Notes: generated by a model not told the origin, from the letters alone. Counted from the first letter of the stretch, positions 22,301 through 32,700 are shown. The stretch is DNA of 64,000 bases from Opitutaceae bacterium (GCA_016711225.1 JADJTK010000052.1:124001-188000), one strand, 5' to 3'. Made by a program: numbers and translations.

Positions 22301-22669
22301 GCAGATGTCGTAGGATCCCATCCAATCCCGTGCCCCGGGCGGCACGGCGTAATCTTTGCGCAACTCCAGGACCAGGGAGCCTCCTTCGACGCGGGCGTTC
22401 TCGGGCCGGTTGGTATAGTACTGCTTCTCGCCGATGACATTCCTCGACGCCAACTGGTAGCCCCACACGACCGGGTCGGGCGGACCATCGACGTTGAACT
22501 CCTCCGACCACACGGGTTGCCCCCAGTGCGGGATGCGTTTTCCGGAGCCGACCGGTTCGGCGGCCTTAGCCACTCCGGAAAAAACCAGGAAGGCCGGAAC
22601 CGCCAGGGCGATTCCGCGGAGGATGCGGGGCAAATAGCCGCGGCGCAGAAAACGAACGCTGGATTCCAT
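19385..22669 (-). CDS. Exported GH16 family beta-glucanase (laminarinase-like), multimodular
   Basis: The product has 1094 residues. After a signal peptide (IALAVPAFLVFSGVAKA) comes a GH16 domain (about residues 45-300) with the family's catalytic signature GGEIDVMEF: Glu175 nucleophile, Asp177, Glu180 acid/base. Supporting motifs are WSEEFNVDG, LHGRIEFRAKIP and WHIYAIEWDSRRIRYF. PKD/Ig-like repeats, a cadherin-like repeat (DADGDPLTWSIA), a CBM6-like module (LEAENYDEGGEGVAYHDLDS), the linker ADPDGDGLNNLLEYGLGRA and type A module (PRQFLRVRVSSP) follow. GH16 enzymes cleave beta-1,3/1,4-glucans or related galactans; which one cannot be read here. The ATG at 22669 is chosen because it gives the complete leader. 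It lies 22 bases after the propeller gene and overlaps the M23 gene by 4 bases. Confidence 0.92.
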   Translation of the reverse strand: MESSVRFLRRGYLPRILRGIALAVPAFLVFSGVAKAAEPVGSGKRIPHWGQPVWSEEFNVDGPPDPVVWGYQLASRNVIGEKQYYTNRPENARVEGGSLVLELRKDYAVPPGARDWMGSYDICGGFTSAFLYSKPENRTFLHGRIEFRAKIPTVGGSFPALWSTGADKGWPNGGEIDVMEFKGNGVQPEQAMPFYITGTAHWDDETLPGKNPWDRHVDEMNFFRCPDPSAEWHIYAIEWDSRRIRYFFDDLCYGATDITPAVRSELATLPQVLRLNFAYDGAADAEIPNQQMYVDYVREFQLQPGVRVHAPPSVSTGHNWMSGVNLRAFVNQPLPLTGSVSGDGMPGVGYTYEWQALTGPGLPVFAEPSALQTTVTFPVAGTYEIRLVVHDGHYGDQVVRKVDVVDGSGNTAPLVACAGRTVMAGYPLKLNAAVVDDGLPAGNSPTITWDVWGSAPVTFSSRNVQEPTVTFAWAGSYLLVVKASDGELTSDPWALVPITVVAPGTNQAPQVATGTPLSINLGETVTLPGAVSDDGLPEFRTTQQWSQVSGPAPAAITHPDWVNSTATFNAGGMYVLRLTATDGLASTSAELTVNVSMTGNTAPTITTSEPVLLASVDGAAATATIAATDADGDPLTWSIALYPAHGTASIGSSGVAQYTPTAGYVGSDSFTVQVTDGRGGADTITLNCAITTTAPRVTLVTATPAFVPVLGDTVTLAATVVPGTSHTIDHVAFSLGGRALGNGIYNSGTGTWNLSWVASELGSRTITATAYGDNARSATGTVAVVVGTAGTYGNADAPWAAGPGTLRLEAENYDEGGEGVAYHDLDSRQGTSTMRSTGTANEVDLVSVDTGSDSPDLKVGFTAAGEWLRYTLTVPTTARYNLRLRVSNGTAAASPNAVSLRWKGAVVAGPLTVPATGGWDSFTTLDLPDVAFSAGTALLQLDCSTGGFDVNWLELTPAGVAPYAAWIAGYFPGGAAAQTDPTADPDGDGLNNLLEYGLGRAPNAAEPALAAAVWTDPGTGGTHFALTFRRALGVAVVAEISDDLANWSAAPAQLVPVGAPVVDASGLFETITYRSTATLASKPRQFLRVRVSSP

Positions 22670-22691
22670 TGGAGAAGGAGAAACGAGCAGA

Positions 22692-25490
22692 TCAAGGGGC
22701 CGGTGTGGCGCGGATGCGGTAGAAACGACGCGCGCCGCTCGCCGAGCGGTCGGTGATCGTGCGCTGCGTGCCGTTGTTGGTTTCGTCGTAGGTAAACAAC
22801 GCGAGCCAGTTTCCGGCGGCGAGATCGGTGCAGGTCTCGGGCGTGTAGATGAAGCCCGGTTGCACAGGGCCGAAGACGATCTGGAACTGCCCTCCCTGCC
22901 CCGCCACCGGAGCGAGCGAGACCTTGAAGTCGCTCGGGAACGCCTCCGGCGGGCCGCTGTAGGGCTGCACCAGCGCGCCGGCACTCGTGACCGCTTCGAT
23001 GAAGTTCGAGACCACCACAGTATACGTGCCGGCATCGCCCGCCGCGGCCGCGGCGATCTTCAGGGTCGACGCGTTCGCCCGGGAGACGGCTTTGCCGTCC
23101 TTGTACCATTGGTAGGCGAGGGTCGTGCCGGTGGCGCCCACGGAAAGAGTGACCGCGTTCCCCGGGGTGAATTCCGTCCGTGCCGCTGGCTGCGTTGTGA
23201 TGACCGGCGGGTAGACCAACGATACCTCCGCGGCGGTGCTGGTGACCGTCCGGTCGTTGTTCCAGGCCCTGAGCGTGTAACGGCCGGCGTCGGCTTCGGT
23301 GATGTTGGCCTTGGTGAAGTGCACGGCAATGGCGCCCGGGAGGTCGACGCCGTCCTTAGCCCATTGGTACTGAAGATTCCGCCCCACCACGACCGGCTTG
23401 AGCGCAAGCGTGCGCTGGTAGGCAGCGAGCACGATCCGCGGCGGCGGCGTGACGATGACAGGACCCACGGCGTCGCCGCCCGTCGTGCTGGGATAGGCTC
23501 CGGCCGGGCCGGACGGAATCCAGTGGTAGACCATCACCTTGCCGCCGCCGTTGTCCTCGAGGCAGATGACGCGGCTGCCGTCGGCGCGTTTCGCGACCTG
23601 CAGGCCCACGAGCAGATCCGTGGCGCCGCATTCGAAATTCGTGTCCGCCGTCGGCGTCATCCAGCCGACCTGGTGGCCGTCCCGCAGATCGTAGACGGTG
23701 ACCTCGCCACGCATGTGCTCGTCGCGTCCGCCGTCGAGGTAGGCGACGTAGAGGTATTCGTCATCGACGGCCAGGCACGACGGCAGCGCCATCTCCGCCG
23801 TACCCTGGTCCAGGCGGATCGCCCAGGCGCCGTTGCGATCATGCCCGAGATCGATGAGGCAGCGCCGCGTGGGGTTGGCCGAGTAACGGTAACCATCGAT
23901 TACATACACGCGCAGCGGGAAATAGGAGTCGAGCCCCGCGGCCACCAGCAGCGTGTCCGTCTCCTTCTGGTAACGCACGCGGGTCGGCGCGCGGGAGAGC
24001 TCGAGGTCCAGCGGATCCAGGAGCGCCTGCGGCACGCCAATGCGCTCAACCTTGGTGCCATCGTAGCGCGGCACGCCGTTGGCATCCAGGCCGAGGCAAG
24101 GCAGCACCCACACCCCGCCTTGTTTCCAGTAGCTTGAGTACGGCGCCATGCCGCCGCCCATCCAGAGGTTGCCGTCGGCGTCGACGTCATAGGCTTTGCT
24201 GTAGTGGTTCGCGACCTCGAACTCCGAGAACTCGCCGGCGGCCGGCCGGCCGTCGCCGTTCGCATCGACCCACATGTAGCGCCGCCGCGGATTCGCGCTG
24301 ACGGTCCACGTCGGGTAGAGGCCCTGGGCCCACTTCTTCCCCTGCCCGTCGTCGAGGAGATAGAGGAGCGCGGCCGGGATCGCGATTTCCGAGCCCTCCT
24401 CGAAACGGAATACGGCCAGGTACCGCAGGTGCATGCTCGTGCAGAAAAGAAACTTCCGGCCGCCGATCCACCGCACGTAGGCGGTCTCCATCGGCATGAA
24501 GAGGCGCGGGTCCTCCGGGAAGCGGAACGGATCGAGCGTGACCGCCGCGTAGCTCCAGCTCTCCCCCGGCGGCTTGGTGTAGTCCATCGCGTAGCGGACG
24601 GCCGAGGCGTGGAGATCGCGGCCGTCGCTCGCCGGATCGAAGTCGGCCACGTGCATGAACGTGCCGATCGCCTGGTGGTTCATCGTAGTCCCCGTGGGGT
24701 CGAACCAACGGACGTCGGTGCCGCCCTGGGTCTGGCCGGGAATCCCGCTGCACCCGACGATGATCTGGCCGTCGTCGCCGAAGCCGACGCCGCGCACGCC
24801 CCAGAAACGCTTGGGCCCGAGCCGGCCTTTGACCGGACCGGCGAACACGCCGCCGGTCTCGCCGAATGTATCCACAATCACCGGCTCCCCGCTAGCTGGC
24901 ACGCTGAAGATCTTGAAGTTCTGGTCCGGGCCGTTGTCAGCCACCCAGAGGCGACCGGTCTTGTCGAACGCGATGCCTGTCGGATAAGCGACGGTCCGGA
25001 TCGTGCGACTGTCGCTGAGCGCCACATACGGGAGATTGTCGGAGTAGTCCGTCAACGGGCAGCCCTGGTCCTCGAGGTTCTGCTGGACCGCATCGAGCGC
25101 GCGGGGATGGGCGATCGTCGCCGTCACGCCGTTGGCCGTGGAAGAATCCCAGGTGATCAACTTGAAGAAGAACTCCCCCTTGGAGACCCGCACGCCCTTC
25201 GAGTAGGCGCCGTGCCCCCAGCGCGTCTCGTCCCAATAGCTCTTGGTGATCGCGAGCGGCACGTGGGGCGCCATCTGCCAATCGACTTGCCCCGCGTTCA
25301 ACACGGCGAAGTCGACGATGAAGTTGCTGACCACGTTCGCGTTGGCGCCGACGCCGCCGCGGCCGCCGGTGTTGCCGGCCCAGTGGTTGGTGTAGTTCAG
25401 CAGAACCGGGGGAGGCGGCGGCGCGGCGCGCAGCGGGACGGCCGACAAACCCGCGAGGGCAAACAAGAATAGGTGGGAGGCGGAACTCAT
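22692..25490 (-). CDS. Exported beta-propeller protein with Ig-like domains and C-terminal type B module
   Basis: This 932-residue protein has a signal peptide (HLFLFALAGLSAVPLRA) followed directly by the segment (NYTNHWAGNTGGRG) that in the two paralogues at 3.1-7.9 kb comes after their N-terminal module. The propeller has DNGPDQNFKIF, DVDADGNLWMGGG and DNGGGKVMVYHWIP. Two Ig-like domains (GRNLQYQWAKDGVDL; LAYQWYKDGKAV) and the type B module (APVAGQGGQFQIVFGPV ... GARRFYRIRATPAP) come last. So the module has moved from the N- to the C-terminus relative to the paralogues. The gene lies 20 bases downstream of a giant GH-A gene and 22 bases upstream of the GH16 gene, arguing for joint transcription. 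Its exact activity is unknown. Confidence 0.78.
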   Translation of the reverse strand: MSSASHLFLFALAGLSAVPLRAAPPPPPVLLNYTNHWAGNTGGRGGVGANANVVSNFIVDFAVLNAGQVDWQMAPHVPLAITKSYWDETRWGHGAYSKGVRVSKGEFFFKLITWDSSTANGVTATIAHPRALDAVQQNLEDQGCPLTDYSDNLPYVALSDSRTIRTVAYPTGIAFDKTGRLWVADNGPDQNFKIFSVPASGEPVIVDTFGETGGVFAGPVKGRLGPKRFWGVRGVGFGDDGQIIVGCSGIPGQTQGGTDVRWFDPTGTTMNHQAIGTFMHVADFDPASDGRDLHASAVRYAMDYTKPPGESWSYAAVTLDPFRFPEDPRLFMPMETAYVRWIGGRKFLFCTSMHLRYLAVFRFEEGSEIAIPAALLYLLDDGQGKKWAQGLYPTWTVSANPRRRYMWVDANGDGRPAAGEFSEFEVANHYSKAYDVDADGNLWMGGGMAPYSSYWKQGGVWVLPCLGLDANGVPRYDGTKVERIGVPQALLDPLDLELSRAPTRVRYQKETDTLLVAAGLDSYFPLRVYVIDGYRYSANPTRRCLIDLGHDRNGAWAIRLDQGTAEMALPSCLAVDDEYLYVAYLDGGRDEHMRGEVTVYDLRDGHQVGWMTPTADTNFECGATDLLVGLQVAKRADGSRVICLEDNGGGKVMVYHWIPSGPAGAYPSTTGGDAVGPVIVTPPPRIVLAAYQRTLALKPVVVGRNLQYQWAKDGVDLPGAIAVHFTKANITEADAGRYTLRAWNNDRTVTSTAAEVSLVYPPVITTQPAARTEFTPGNAVTLSVGATGTTLAYQWYKDGKAVSRANASTLKIAAAAAGDAGTYTVVVSNFIEAVTSAGALVQPYSGPPEAFPSDFKVSLAPVAGQGGQFQIVFGPVQPGFIYTPETCTDLAAGNWLALFTYDETNNGTQRTITDRSASGARRFYRIRATPAP

Positions 25491-25510
25491 GGGACGAGAA
25501 TGAAACGGGT

Positions 25511-28500
25511 TCAGGGAGCGGACCCTAGGCGAAGCCGGTAGAAACGCCGCGCACCGGTCGCGGCGAGGTCGGTGATCGTGCGGGTCGTGCTATTGTTGCT
25601 TTCGGTGTACGCCGACAACGCAAGCCACTGGCCGGCCGCAAGGTCGGTGCAGTACTCGGGCGTGTAGGTGAAGCCCGGTTGCACCGGTCCAAACACAATC
25701 TGGAACTGGCCGCCCTGCCCCGCCACCGGCGCGGGCGAGACCTTGAAGTTCGCGGGCAACGTCACCGGCGTCGCGCTGCCGCCGCCGGCCACGCTGTCGA
25801 TCTGCACCCAGAGCAGCGCTGCGCCGGCGTCGAGCGTCACCCGCACCTGCGTCGTGCCCGCGGGAAGCGTCGCCACCGCGGCGTCGAAAATCGTCCGTCC
25901 ACCGCCGACTCCGACCGTCTGCACCACCGGTGTCGCGGCGGTGAAGGTGATCCCGTCCGGCGAAGTTCCTACGCTCACCCGACCCAGCTGTCCGGAGGCC
26001 ACTGCGTAACTGAACCAGAAAGCGGAGGCATTCGGCACGACCCAGGTCACCTGTCCCGCCGTGCTCGGCGAAACGGGCGAGAGCATCGAGGCGTCGCCGA
26101 AAAGCGGCGGGGTGGATGAATCCGATGCCTGAACACCGCGTAGGACCGCGCGTGACGGTGGCGCCACTGTGCCACACTCATCGGTGACGATCAGCGGCGT
26201 GCCCTTGGCCACGACCTTCACCGCGAGTGCGGCGGAGAGCGGCCCGAGCACCCCGGAGACATCGGTGGCCCGGGCAGTGATCTGCCCGGTGCCGGCCGCC
26301 GGTGGCGTCCACAGCACACCCCACCCACAGTCGGCGAGCGTGCCGGTGCCGAGCTTCACACCGTCGGCATAGAACGTAACCGACGCCGTTTCCCGCACAC
26401 CGACGACGCTTGCCGCGAGCAGCACCGGTGCGCCGGCCACCGCGGGCGCAACCAACTGTTTCACGGCCGTCGTCGGCAGGATCGTGCAGTCGACGCGAAT
26501 CGTGTCGCTGCCGCCGCGGCCGTCGGCCACGCGAACCTGCAGCGAATCTTCGCCAGAGAATCCCGGCGAAGGAACAAAAGTGACACGGCCCGCGCTGCTC
26601 ACTGTCGCCGTGCCATGGAGCGGCGAAAGCGGGATCGACCAGGTCAAACCGTCGTTGTCGGCATCGGTGGCCGCCAAGTTCACCGCGCCGCTGCCGCCCG
26701 CGCTGTAGCCGATCGCCGCGGGCCGCGCGGTCGTGATCTTCGGAGCGTTGTTGCCCGCCACCACCGTCACGCTCGGACCGATCTCGAGCCACGCAAAGGA
26801 CCAGCCCCACGTATCGACATACACCTGCAACGTTCCCGTGCCGGCGGAGAGCGTCACGCCGCGGATGTCGAGATCGGTGAACTCGTCCCAGTTGTTGGTC
26901 TGCGGCACCACGACCTTCGTCGCGACGAGCGAGCCCTTCCATTTCAGCGACATCAAAGCGCCCTTCCGGCCGGAGCCGATCTCGTTGCTCACGCGCAGGC
27001 GCACCTCGTACTTGCCGGCTGTCGGCACGTTGAGCGTGTAGTTGATCCACTCGCCATCGTTGACCGCGCCCAACCGCAGTCCCTCGGCCGCTGAGCGGTA
27101 GAGATCGACCTCGCTGGTGGTGCCGGTCGAGCGGCCGAGCCAGTCGCCGTTGCCCGTGTCGTTGGGGTACTCGTGGTAGGCGAAGCCCTCGCCGCCCTGG
27201 TCGAAGTTTTCCGCCCGGATCCGCACCACGCCGCTGGTCGGCACCGCCCACGGCTGGCCGCCGTTGCCGTAGGTGAGCGCACCGACGACGAGCTGCGCGA
27301 AACCGCTCGTCGTGCGCCCCGCGCTGTCGATCGCGGTGGCGCCGAGCGCGACGGAGCCGAGCGCGGCGGCGACGGTCGTGTAGCTATTCTCCCAGCACTG
27401 CGTGGCGGCATTGAAGGTGCCGCTGCCGAGCGCGACACCGCCGGCGGTGAACGCGACGCTGCTGATCGTGCGCCCGGGCCACGCGGTCACGGAGGCCTTC
27501 AACACCACCGTCTTGCCCGCACCGCTCACGCCCGCGGGCGTCGCGGTGAGCTTGAGCGGGGCGGCAGCCTGCAGCGCCGCGATGAAGTCCGCCGTGCTCA
27601 CGCCGGCCGCGGGCAACAGATACTGCGGGGTCGGAACGACCGTGAACAGCCCACCTGGGCTCGCCACGGCGTTGCCGAATACATCGAGCACAGTCGTGCC
27701 GGCGACGGCCGCCGGCAGCGTGACCGGCAGGGCGGGCGCTGTGTCGCTATAGATCCAGCACGCCGCCACCGGGGCGCCACCGCGCTCGTAGACGTAGCAA
27801 ATCCCACCGTCGCCCCAGCGGATCTTCGCCTTCGGTTTCGCGCCCTCGAAGTGGCAGGCGAGCGCGTCGTAGGCGACGAGGTTGGCCGAGGGCAGATAGC
27901 TCGAGTTGGCATCACGGCTGCCGAAACCGGGGTTGAGCGTACGTTTCCAGAGTCCCTCGTCGGACAGGCAGATCGACTGCCCGATGCCCTCGCCGAGGTC
28001 GGTCAGGAACCGGCGCGCGACATGGATCGGGTGCACAACCGAGGCATCGCCGCTTTCCACGCCCTCGTTGAGCCAGTAGCACTCCGTCACCCAGTGGGTG
28101 AGCTTCGTCGAGGCGGCCTTCAGGTCCGCGACCACCGCATCCGCCGGCAACGGCGAACCGAGTGCGGTCGAGTCGTAGGGATGGAAACAGTTGATCGCGG
28201 AGCTGCTTTCCGCCCCAAGCGCGATGCACTCATCGAGGAAATCCCACTTGTCGGCCGAGAGGATCGCCTCCCCGGCGGGATCGGCGGCTTTGATCTCCAC
28301 CGCCGCGGCGGCGAGGTACGGCACATACTCCGACGCCGGGCCGTGGATACTCGGTTCATTGAGCACCTCCCAGTGGTCGATCTTGCCCCGGTAGCGGTTC
28401 GCCAGCGCGGCGACATGCCGGCGCCAGTTCGCCTCGGACGGGAGAAACAGGACCGCGCCCCAGTCGAGCAGCCATTGCTGGGTGTGGGCGCTCTCCGGAC

Positions 28501-29758
28501 TCACGGCCAACAGCCACTCCGGATAATGCGGCTGCTCCAGATACTCCACCTCCGGGCGTTTGAGGAAATCCGAGCCGAGCACCGGCAGGCTGGAAATCCC
28601 GCGATCGTACATCGCCTGCACAACGAAGTCCGTCCGCGTGAAATCCATCTGGCCCTGCACTGCCTCGATTGTGCGCCAGTGGAACTCGTCGCCGGCGTCC
28701 CAGCTGCGGATCAACCGCCCGCCGAGCGTGGCGTAGACATCGAAGAGCTTCGTCGCCGGGCCCCCGCACGCGCGCCACGTACCAAGCGCGCCGCGGCCAT
28801 TGTGCAGTCCGGTGCTGGCGCCCACGCAGAACGTGGTGTCGAGATCGAGCTGCGCCTGCGCGGGAACGTACTTTGGCACCGCTACAAACCACGCGGGCAA
28901 GGTGCCCGCGGTCGCGTCGAGATGCGCGACCGGGACGAGCGTGAGCGAACCGTATCGCTCCAGCGGCACGGGCGTCGTCAGCACCTTCCGTTCACCGGGC
29001 GCGAGAGTCACGCTCACCGCGCCGACGACCCGCGGCGGCGCGCCGTGATCCTCCTCGAGCCGGAGATCGACCGAGCCCGCCACCGAGCGTGTCGTTGAGT
29101 TATGGACTGCGAGCGTGACCGCCGCGGTTTTGCCCGGTCCCTGGTAGATCATCTGGTCGGTCGTCGCCGCCAGCTCGACCTCGGCCGAGTGGGTGAAGGC
29201 CGCTGCGCCCGTGCCGCTCGTTGGATCCTCGTAGACCTGAAAATCGTCGATCCAGAGATCGTTGGCGACGGTGGCCTCGGCGCTGTTGATGACGAACCAG
29301 ATCGCGTTGCCGGTCACTTCGTCGGCGCCGGTGGTGAATGCGAAGGCATGCTTCGTCCAGGCCGTGCCGACGGTGAAGGTCCGCTGCTTCCCGGGATAGT
29401 AGCTGTTGCTGATGATCGTTGGCGTGACGGCGAGCCCGCCTCGCTCGGACTTCATCCAGACCGATACCGAGTACCGCGTCCCCTGCTTCAGCGTGATGCC
29501 CCGCGCGAACAGTTCTGCGTTCTCGCCGTGGCGGTTCGGCACGCGCAACGAACGCGTGCCCGAATGGAAACTCGCGGTGTCGACGGCGAGCTCCTCGAAC
29601 GCGAGCGTCGGGTTGCGCTCAAGCCGCTGGTAGCGGACCAGCTCATAGCCCGCCGTGCCGAGCTCAAATCCGCCGTTGAAGACAAGATTCTGCGCAGCGC
29701 CGAGTGCGGCGGGCAAAAGACAGGCGCACAGGAGGGCGCGGAGAGAAAGAAGAACCAT
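25511..29758 (-). CDS. Exported clan GH-A glycoside hydrolase, 1415 residues, multimodular
   Basis: A signal peptide (LLCACLLPAALGAA) is followed by a CBM4/9-like domain (LVFNGGFELGTAGYE to DLWIDDFQVYE, residues about 22-180), and a (beta/alpha)8-type catalytic region (about 300-720). Glu468 in HWEVLNEPS fits the clan GH-A acid/base and Glu559 in HWVTECYW the nucleophile; FHPYD lies between them. Downstream are an Ig-like domain, a CBM6-like module (IRAENFDQGGEGFAYHEY, about 845-1010), a cadherin-like repeat, an Ig-like repeat, a discoidin-like region ending LLWVQIDSVAGGGSA, and the type B module (GARRFYRLRLGSAP). I cannot decide the GH family; GH39/GH5/GH30-like folds share this layout. It is the first of three paralogues. 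Confidence 0.85.
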   Translation of the reverse strand: MVLLSLRALLCACLLPAALGAAQNLVFNGGFELGTAGYELVRYQRLERNPTLAFEELAVDTASFHSGTRSLRVPNRHGENAELFARGITLKQGTRYSVSVWMKSERGGLAVTPTIISNSYYPGKQRTFTVGTAWTKHAFAFTTGADEVTGNAIWFVINSAEATVANDLWIDDFQVYEDPTSGTGAAAFTHSAEVELAATTDQMIYQGPGKTAAVTLAVHNSTTRSVAGSVDLRLEEDHGAPPRVVGAVSVTLAPGERKVLTTPVPLERYGSLTLVPVAHLDATAGTLPAWFVAVPKYVPAQAQLDLDTTFCVGASTGLHNGRGALGTWRACGGPATKLFDVYATLGGRLIRSWDAGDEFHWRTIEAVQGQMDFTRTDFVVQAMYDRGISSLPVLGSDFLKRPEVEYLEQPHYPEWLLAVSPESAHTQQWLLDWGAVLFLPSEANWRRHVAALANRYRGKIDHWEVLNEPSIHGPASEYVPYLAAAAVEIKAADPAGEAILSADKWDFLDECIALGAESSSAINCFHPYDSTALGSPLPADAVVADLKAASTKLTHWVTECYWLNEGVESGDASVVHPIHVARRFLTDLGEGIGQSICLSDEGLWKRTLNPGFGSRDANSSYLPSANLVAYDALACHFEGAKPKAKIRWGDGGICYVYERGGAPVAACWIYSDTAPALPVTLPAAVAGTTVLDVFGNAVASPGGLFTVVPTPQYLLPAAGVSTADFIAALQAAAPLKLTATPAGVSGAGKTVVLKASVTAWPGRTISSVAFTAGGVALGSGTFNAATQCWENSYTTVAAALGSVALGATAIDSAGRTTSGFAQLVVGALTYGNGGQPWAVPTSGVVRIRAENFDQGGEGFAYHEYPNDTGNGDWLGRSTGTTSEVDLYRSAAEGLRLGAVNDGEWINYTLNVPTAGKYEVRLRVSNEIGSGRKGALMSLKWKGSLVATKVVVPQTNNWDEFTDLDIRGVTLSAGTGTLQVYVDTWGWSFAWLEIGPSVTVVAGNNAPKITTARPAAIGYSAGGSGAVNLAATDADNDGLTWSIPLSPLHGTATVSSAGRVTFVPSPGFSGEDSLQVRVADGRGGSDTIRVDCTILPTTAVKQLVAPAVAGAPVLLAASVVGVRETASVTFYADGVKLGTGTLADCGWGVLWTPPAAGTGQITARATDVSGVLGPLSAALAVKVVAKGTPLIVTDECGTVAPPSRAVLRGVQASDSSTPPLFGDASMLSPVSPSTAGQVTWVVPNASAFWFSYAVASGQLGRVSVGTSPDGITFTAATPVVQTVGVGGGRTIFDAAVATLPAGTTQVRVTLDAGAALLWVQIDSVAGGGSATPVTLPANFKVSPAPVAGQGGQFQIVFGPVQPGFTYTPEYCTDLAAGQWLALSAYTESNNSTTRTITDLAATGARRFYRLRLGSAP

Positions 29759-29799
29759 TGTGGGGAAACGAAGAGACTACGGGGGCGAGGCGATCCCGT

Positions 29800-32700
29800 T
29801 CAAGGCGCCGGTGTCACACGGATGCGATAGAAACGGCGCGCGCCGCTCGCCGAGAGGTCGGTGATCGTGCGCTGGGTGCCATTGTTGGTCTCGTCGTAGG
29901 CGGACAATGCGAGCCAGTTTCCGGAGCCAAGATCGGTGCAGTACTCGGGCGTGTACGTCCAACCGGCCAAGACAGGTCCGAAAACGAGTTGAAGCTTCCC
30001 ACCCTGCCCCGCCACCGGCACGAGCGAAACCTTGAAGTTGGCCGGCAACGTCGCCGGCGTCGCACTGCCACCGCCGGCCACGCTGTCGATCTGCACCCAA
30101 AGCAGCGCCGAGTCCCAGTTGTGCACCGCGCCGATCGAGCTAAGCGACAGCCGCACGTAGTTCGTGCCGGCCGGCAGAGCCGCTACTGCGCCGTCGAAGA
30201 CATGCCATGGCGCTGCGAGGCCAACGCTGTCGCCCACCGTCGCCACGGCCGTGAAGGTGATGCCATCGCGCGAAGCTTCGGCGGTGATTGCGGTCGGTTG
30301 CCCGTCGGTCAGCGCGTAGCTGAACCACACCGCCGAGGCGTTGGGTACCCGCCAGGTCGCGGTGCCGGTTCGCGAGGCGTAGTAGGGCACCATGCGGGTC
30401 GCGTCGCCGAACGGTTTGATCGCTTCCGAATCCGACAGATTCATACAATCAGTCCGCACGCGCTCCGCCGGTGGCGTCACGCCGCACTCGTCGGTCACCT
30501 TCTGCGCCGTGCCCTTGGCAAGAACCTTCACGTTCAGCGCCGCGGAGAGTGTGCCAACGCGCCCGAGTTCGTCGGTCGCCTGTGCAGTGAGCGCATAGCT
30601 GCCGGCCGCGACCGGCGTCCAGACCACGCCCCACCCTCCCGAGCAATTCGTGCCCGTGGCGATGAGTGTGCCATTGGCGAAAAACTTCACCGTCTGCACC
30701 ACGCTGTCCGGATCGGTGGCCGTGGCGGTCAGCGATACCGGTGCACCGACCACGAGCGGACCGACGACCGGATTCACGATCGCGGCCGGAGCGCCGTTCA
30801 CTTCGAATACATCAAGCTCGATGCGGATCGTCGCAACACCGCCGCGCCCGTCCTCGACGCGAACGACGCAGTAATCACCGCTGCCATGGTTGTCGGGCGA
30901 AACAACGGTGAGACGGCCGGCGCTGCTTACCACCGCGGTACCCGCTTTCGGCGCCGTGGCGACGGACCATTTGAGCGTGTCGCCATCGGGATCCGAGGCG
31001 GAGAGATCGAGCGCACCGCTGCCGTCCACCGCGCAGACCAACGTGATCGGCTCCGGAGTCGAGAAGACCGGAGGGCGGTTGCCCGCCACCGGCGCGGGCC
31101 CGATCTCGATCCAGTTCAGCGCGACGCCCCAGTTGTCAAAAGCGATTTCGAGCAACCCGGTTCCCGCCGGTAGCTCGGTCGTGGTTGTCGTCTCGAACGG
31201 TTGGAAATCGTTCCACGAAGAGGTCCGTGGCAAGACGCCCACCGCACCGACCTCGATGCCGTTCCACAGCGCCAGCACACGGGGAGGGATGACCGACTTG
31301 TCCTTTTGCACACCATCGTTGCCGCCACCGACGCTGTTCGACGCCCCGAACCGCAGCCGGTACCGGCCGGCAGTCGGAAGCTTCACGGTGTAGCGCAGCC
31401 ACTCCCGTTTCGCCAGATCGGTCGAACCATCGGTCGATCCGACGTAGGTACCCGATGCTCGAATACGGATTGTGCCATCACTCTTCTTCTCCGTCGCGCT
31501 CGCCTTGAGATCGACTTCGTTGAGGGAACCGGTGAAGCGGGTCCGCACATCGCCATGGAGACCGCCGGTATCGTGAAACGCGGCGCCCTCACCGCCCTCG
31601 TCAAAGTCCTCCGCCTCGATCCGCAATGTGCCTCCGGCGGGCACGGTCCAAGGCTGGCCGTTGTTGCCGTAGGTGCCGAGCGATCCGACCGTCAGTGCGC
31701 GGGTGCCGGTGCGTACAGCGCCAGCACTGTCGGTCGCGGTAGCAGTGATCGCGAGCCGGCCGGCCTTCGTGGTCTTGTACGAGTACTCCCAGAGCCCGCT
31801 GGTGCCGTTGTAGGTGGCGTTGCCCAGGGCGGCTCCGTTGGCCGCGAACGCAACCTTCGTGATCGTGCGACCGGCGATCGGGACGACCACCGCGCGCAGG
31901 ACAACCGTGTCGCCGAGGTTCTTCACGCCGACCGGCACACAGGTGACCGCTGGCGGAGCCGCGGCGCGCAGCGCGGCAATGAAATCCACCGCCGTCATGC
32001 CCGAGGGGGCGAGCAGGTATCGCGGCGTGGTCCCGACGGTGAGCACACCGCCGGGGAGCGCATTGCCGAAGACATCCAGCCGGCGCGCGCCGGCGATCGA
32101 ACTCGGAAGGACAAAGTCGAGGTCGGCGACCGGCCGGTAGTTCCACAACGCCGCAAGGAAGGAACCGTCACGCCTCTGATAGACGTAACCGATCGTGTCG
32201 GGTCCAAGCGCCAACTTGCCGCCAGCGACCGGCTTCGCTCCCTCGAGGTGCCGAGCGAGCATATTATACGCGACGAAGTTGGCCGAGGGCAGCCAGCGGG
32301 ACATCGCGCCCACGAGGAACCCGGGATTGATCGTCTTCTTCCACAGCGCCGAGTCGTCGACGCTGCACGATTGCGCCACGCCCTCGCCCAGGTCGATGAG
32401 CACGCGCGAAGCAACGTGTCGAGGCCGCACGAAAGCCGAATCGCCCCGGGGGCCTTCCTCGTTGAGGTAGTACACCTCGGTGTTCCAGAGGGGGCACGTC
32501 GGGCCGAGCCTTGGCGGTCTCCGCCCGGATGGCAGCAAGCGCGGTGTCCGCCGGGTTTTGGGAACCGAGGTGTGCGGCGCTGTACGGGTGGAAGGAGACA
32601 ACGTCGGCATAGTTCAGCCCGCCAGCCGCGATGCCGCCGGCAATGAATGGTACGGTCGACCTCGACCCCATGTCACCGGTCGGGCAGAAGCCAACGATCT

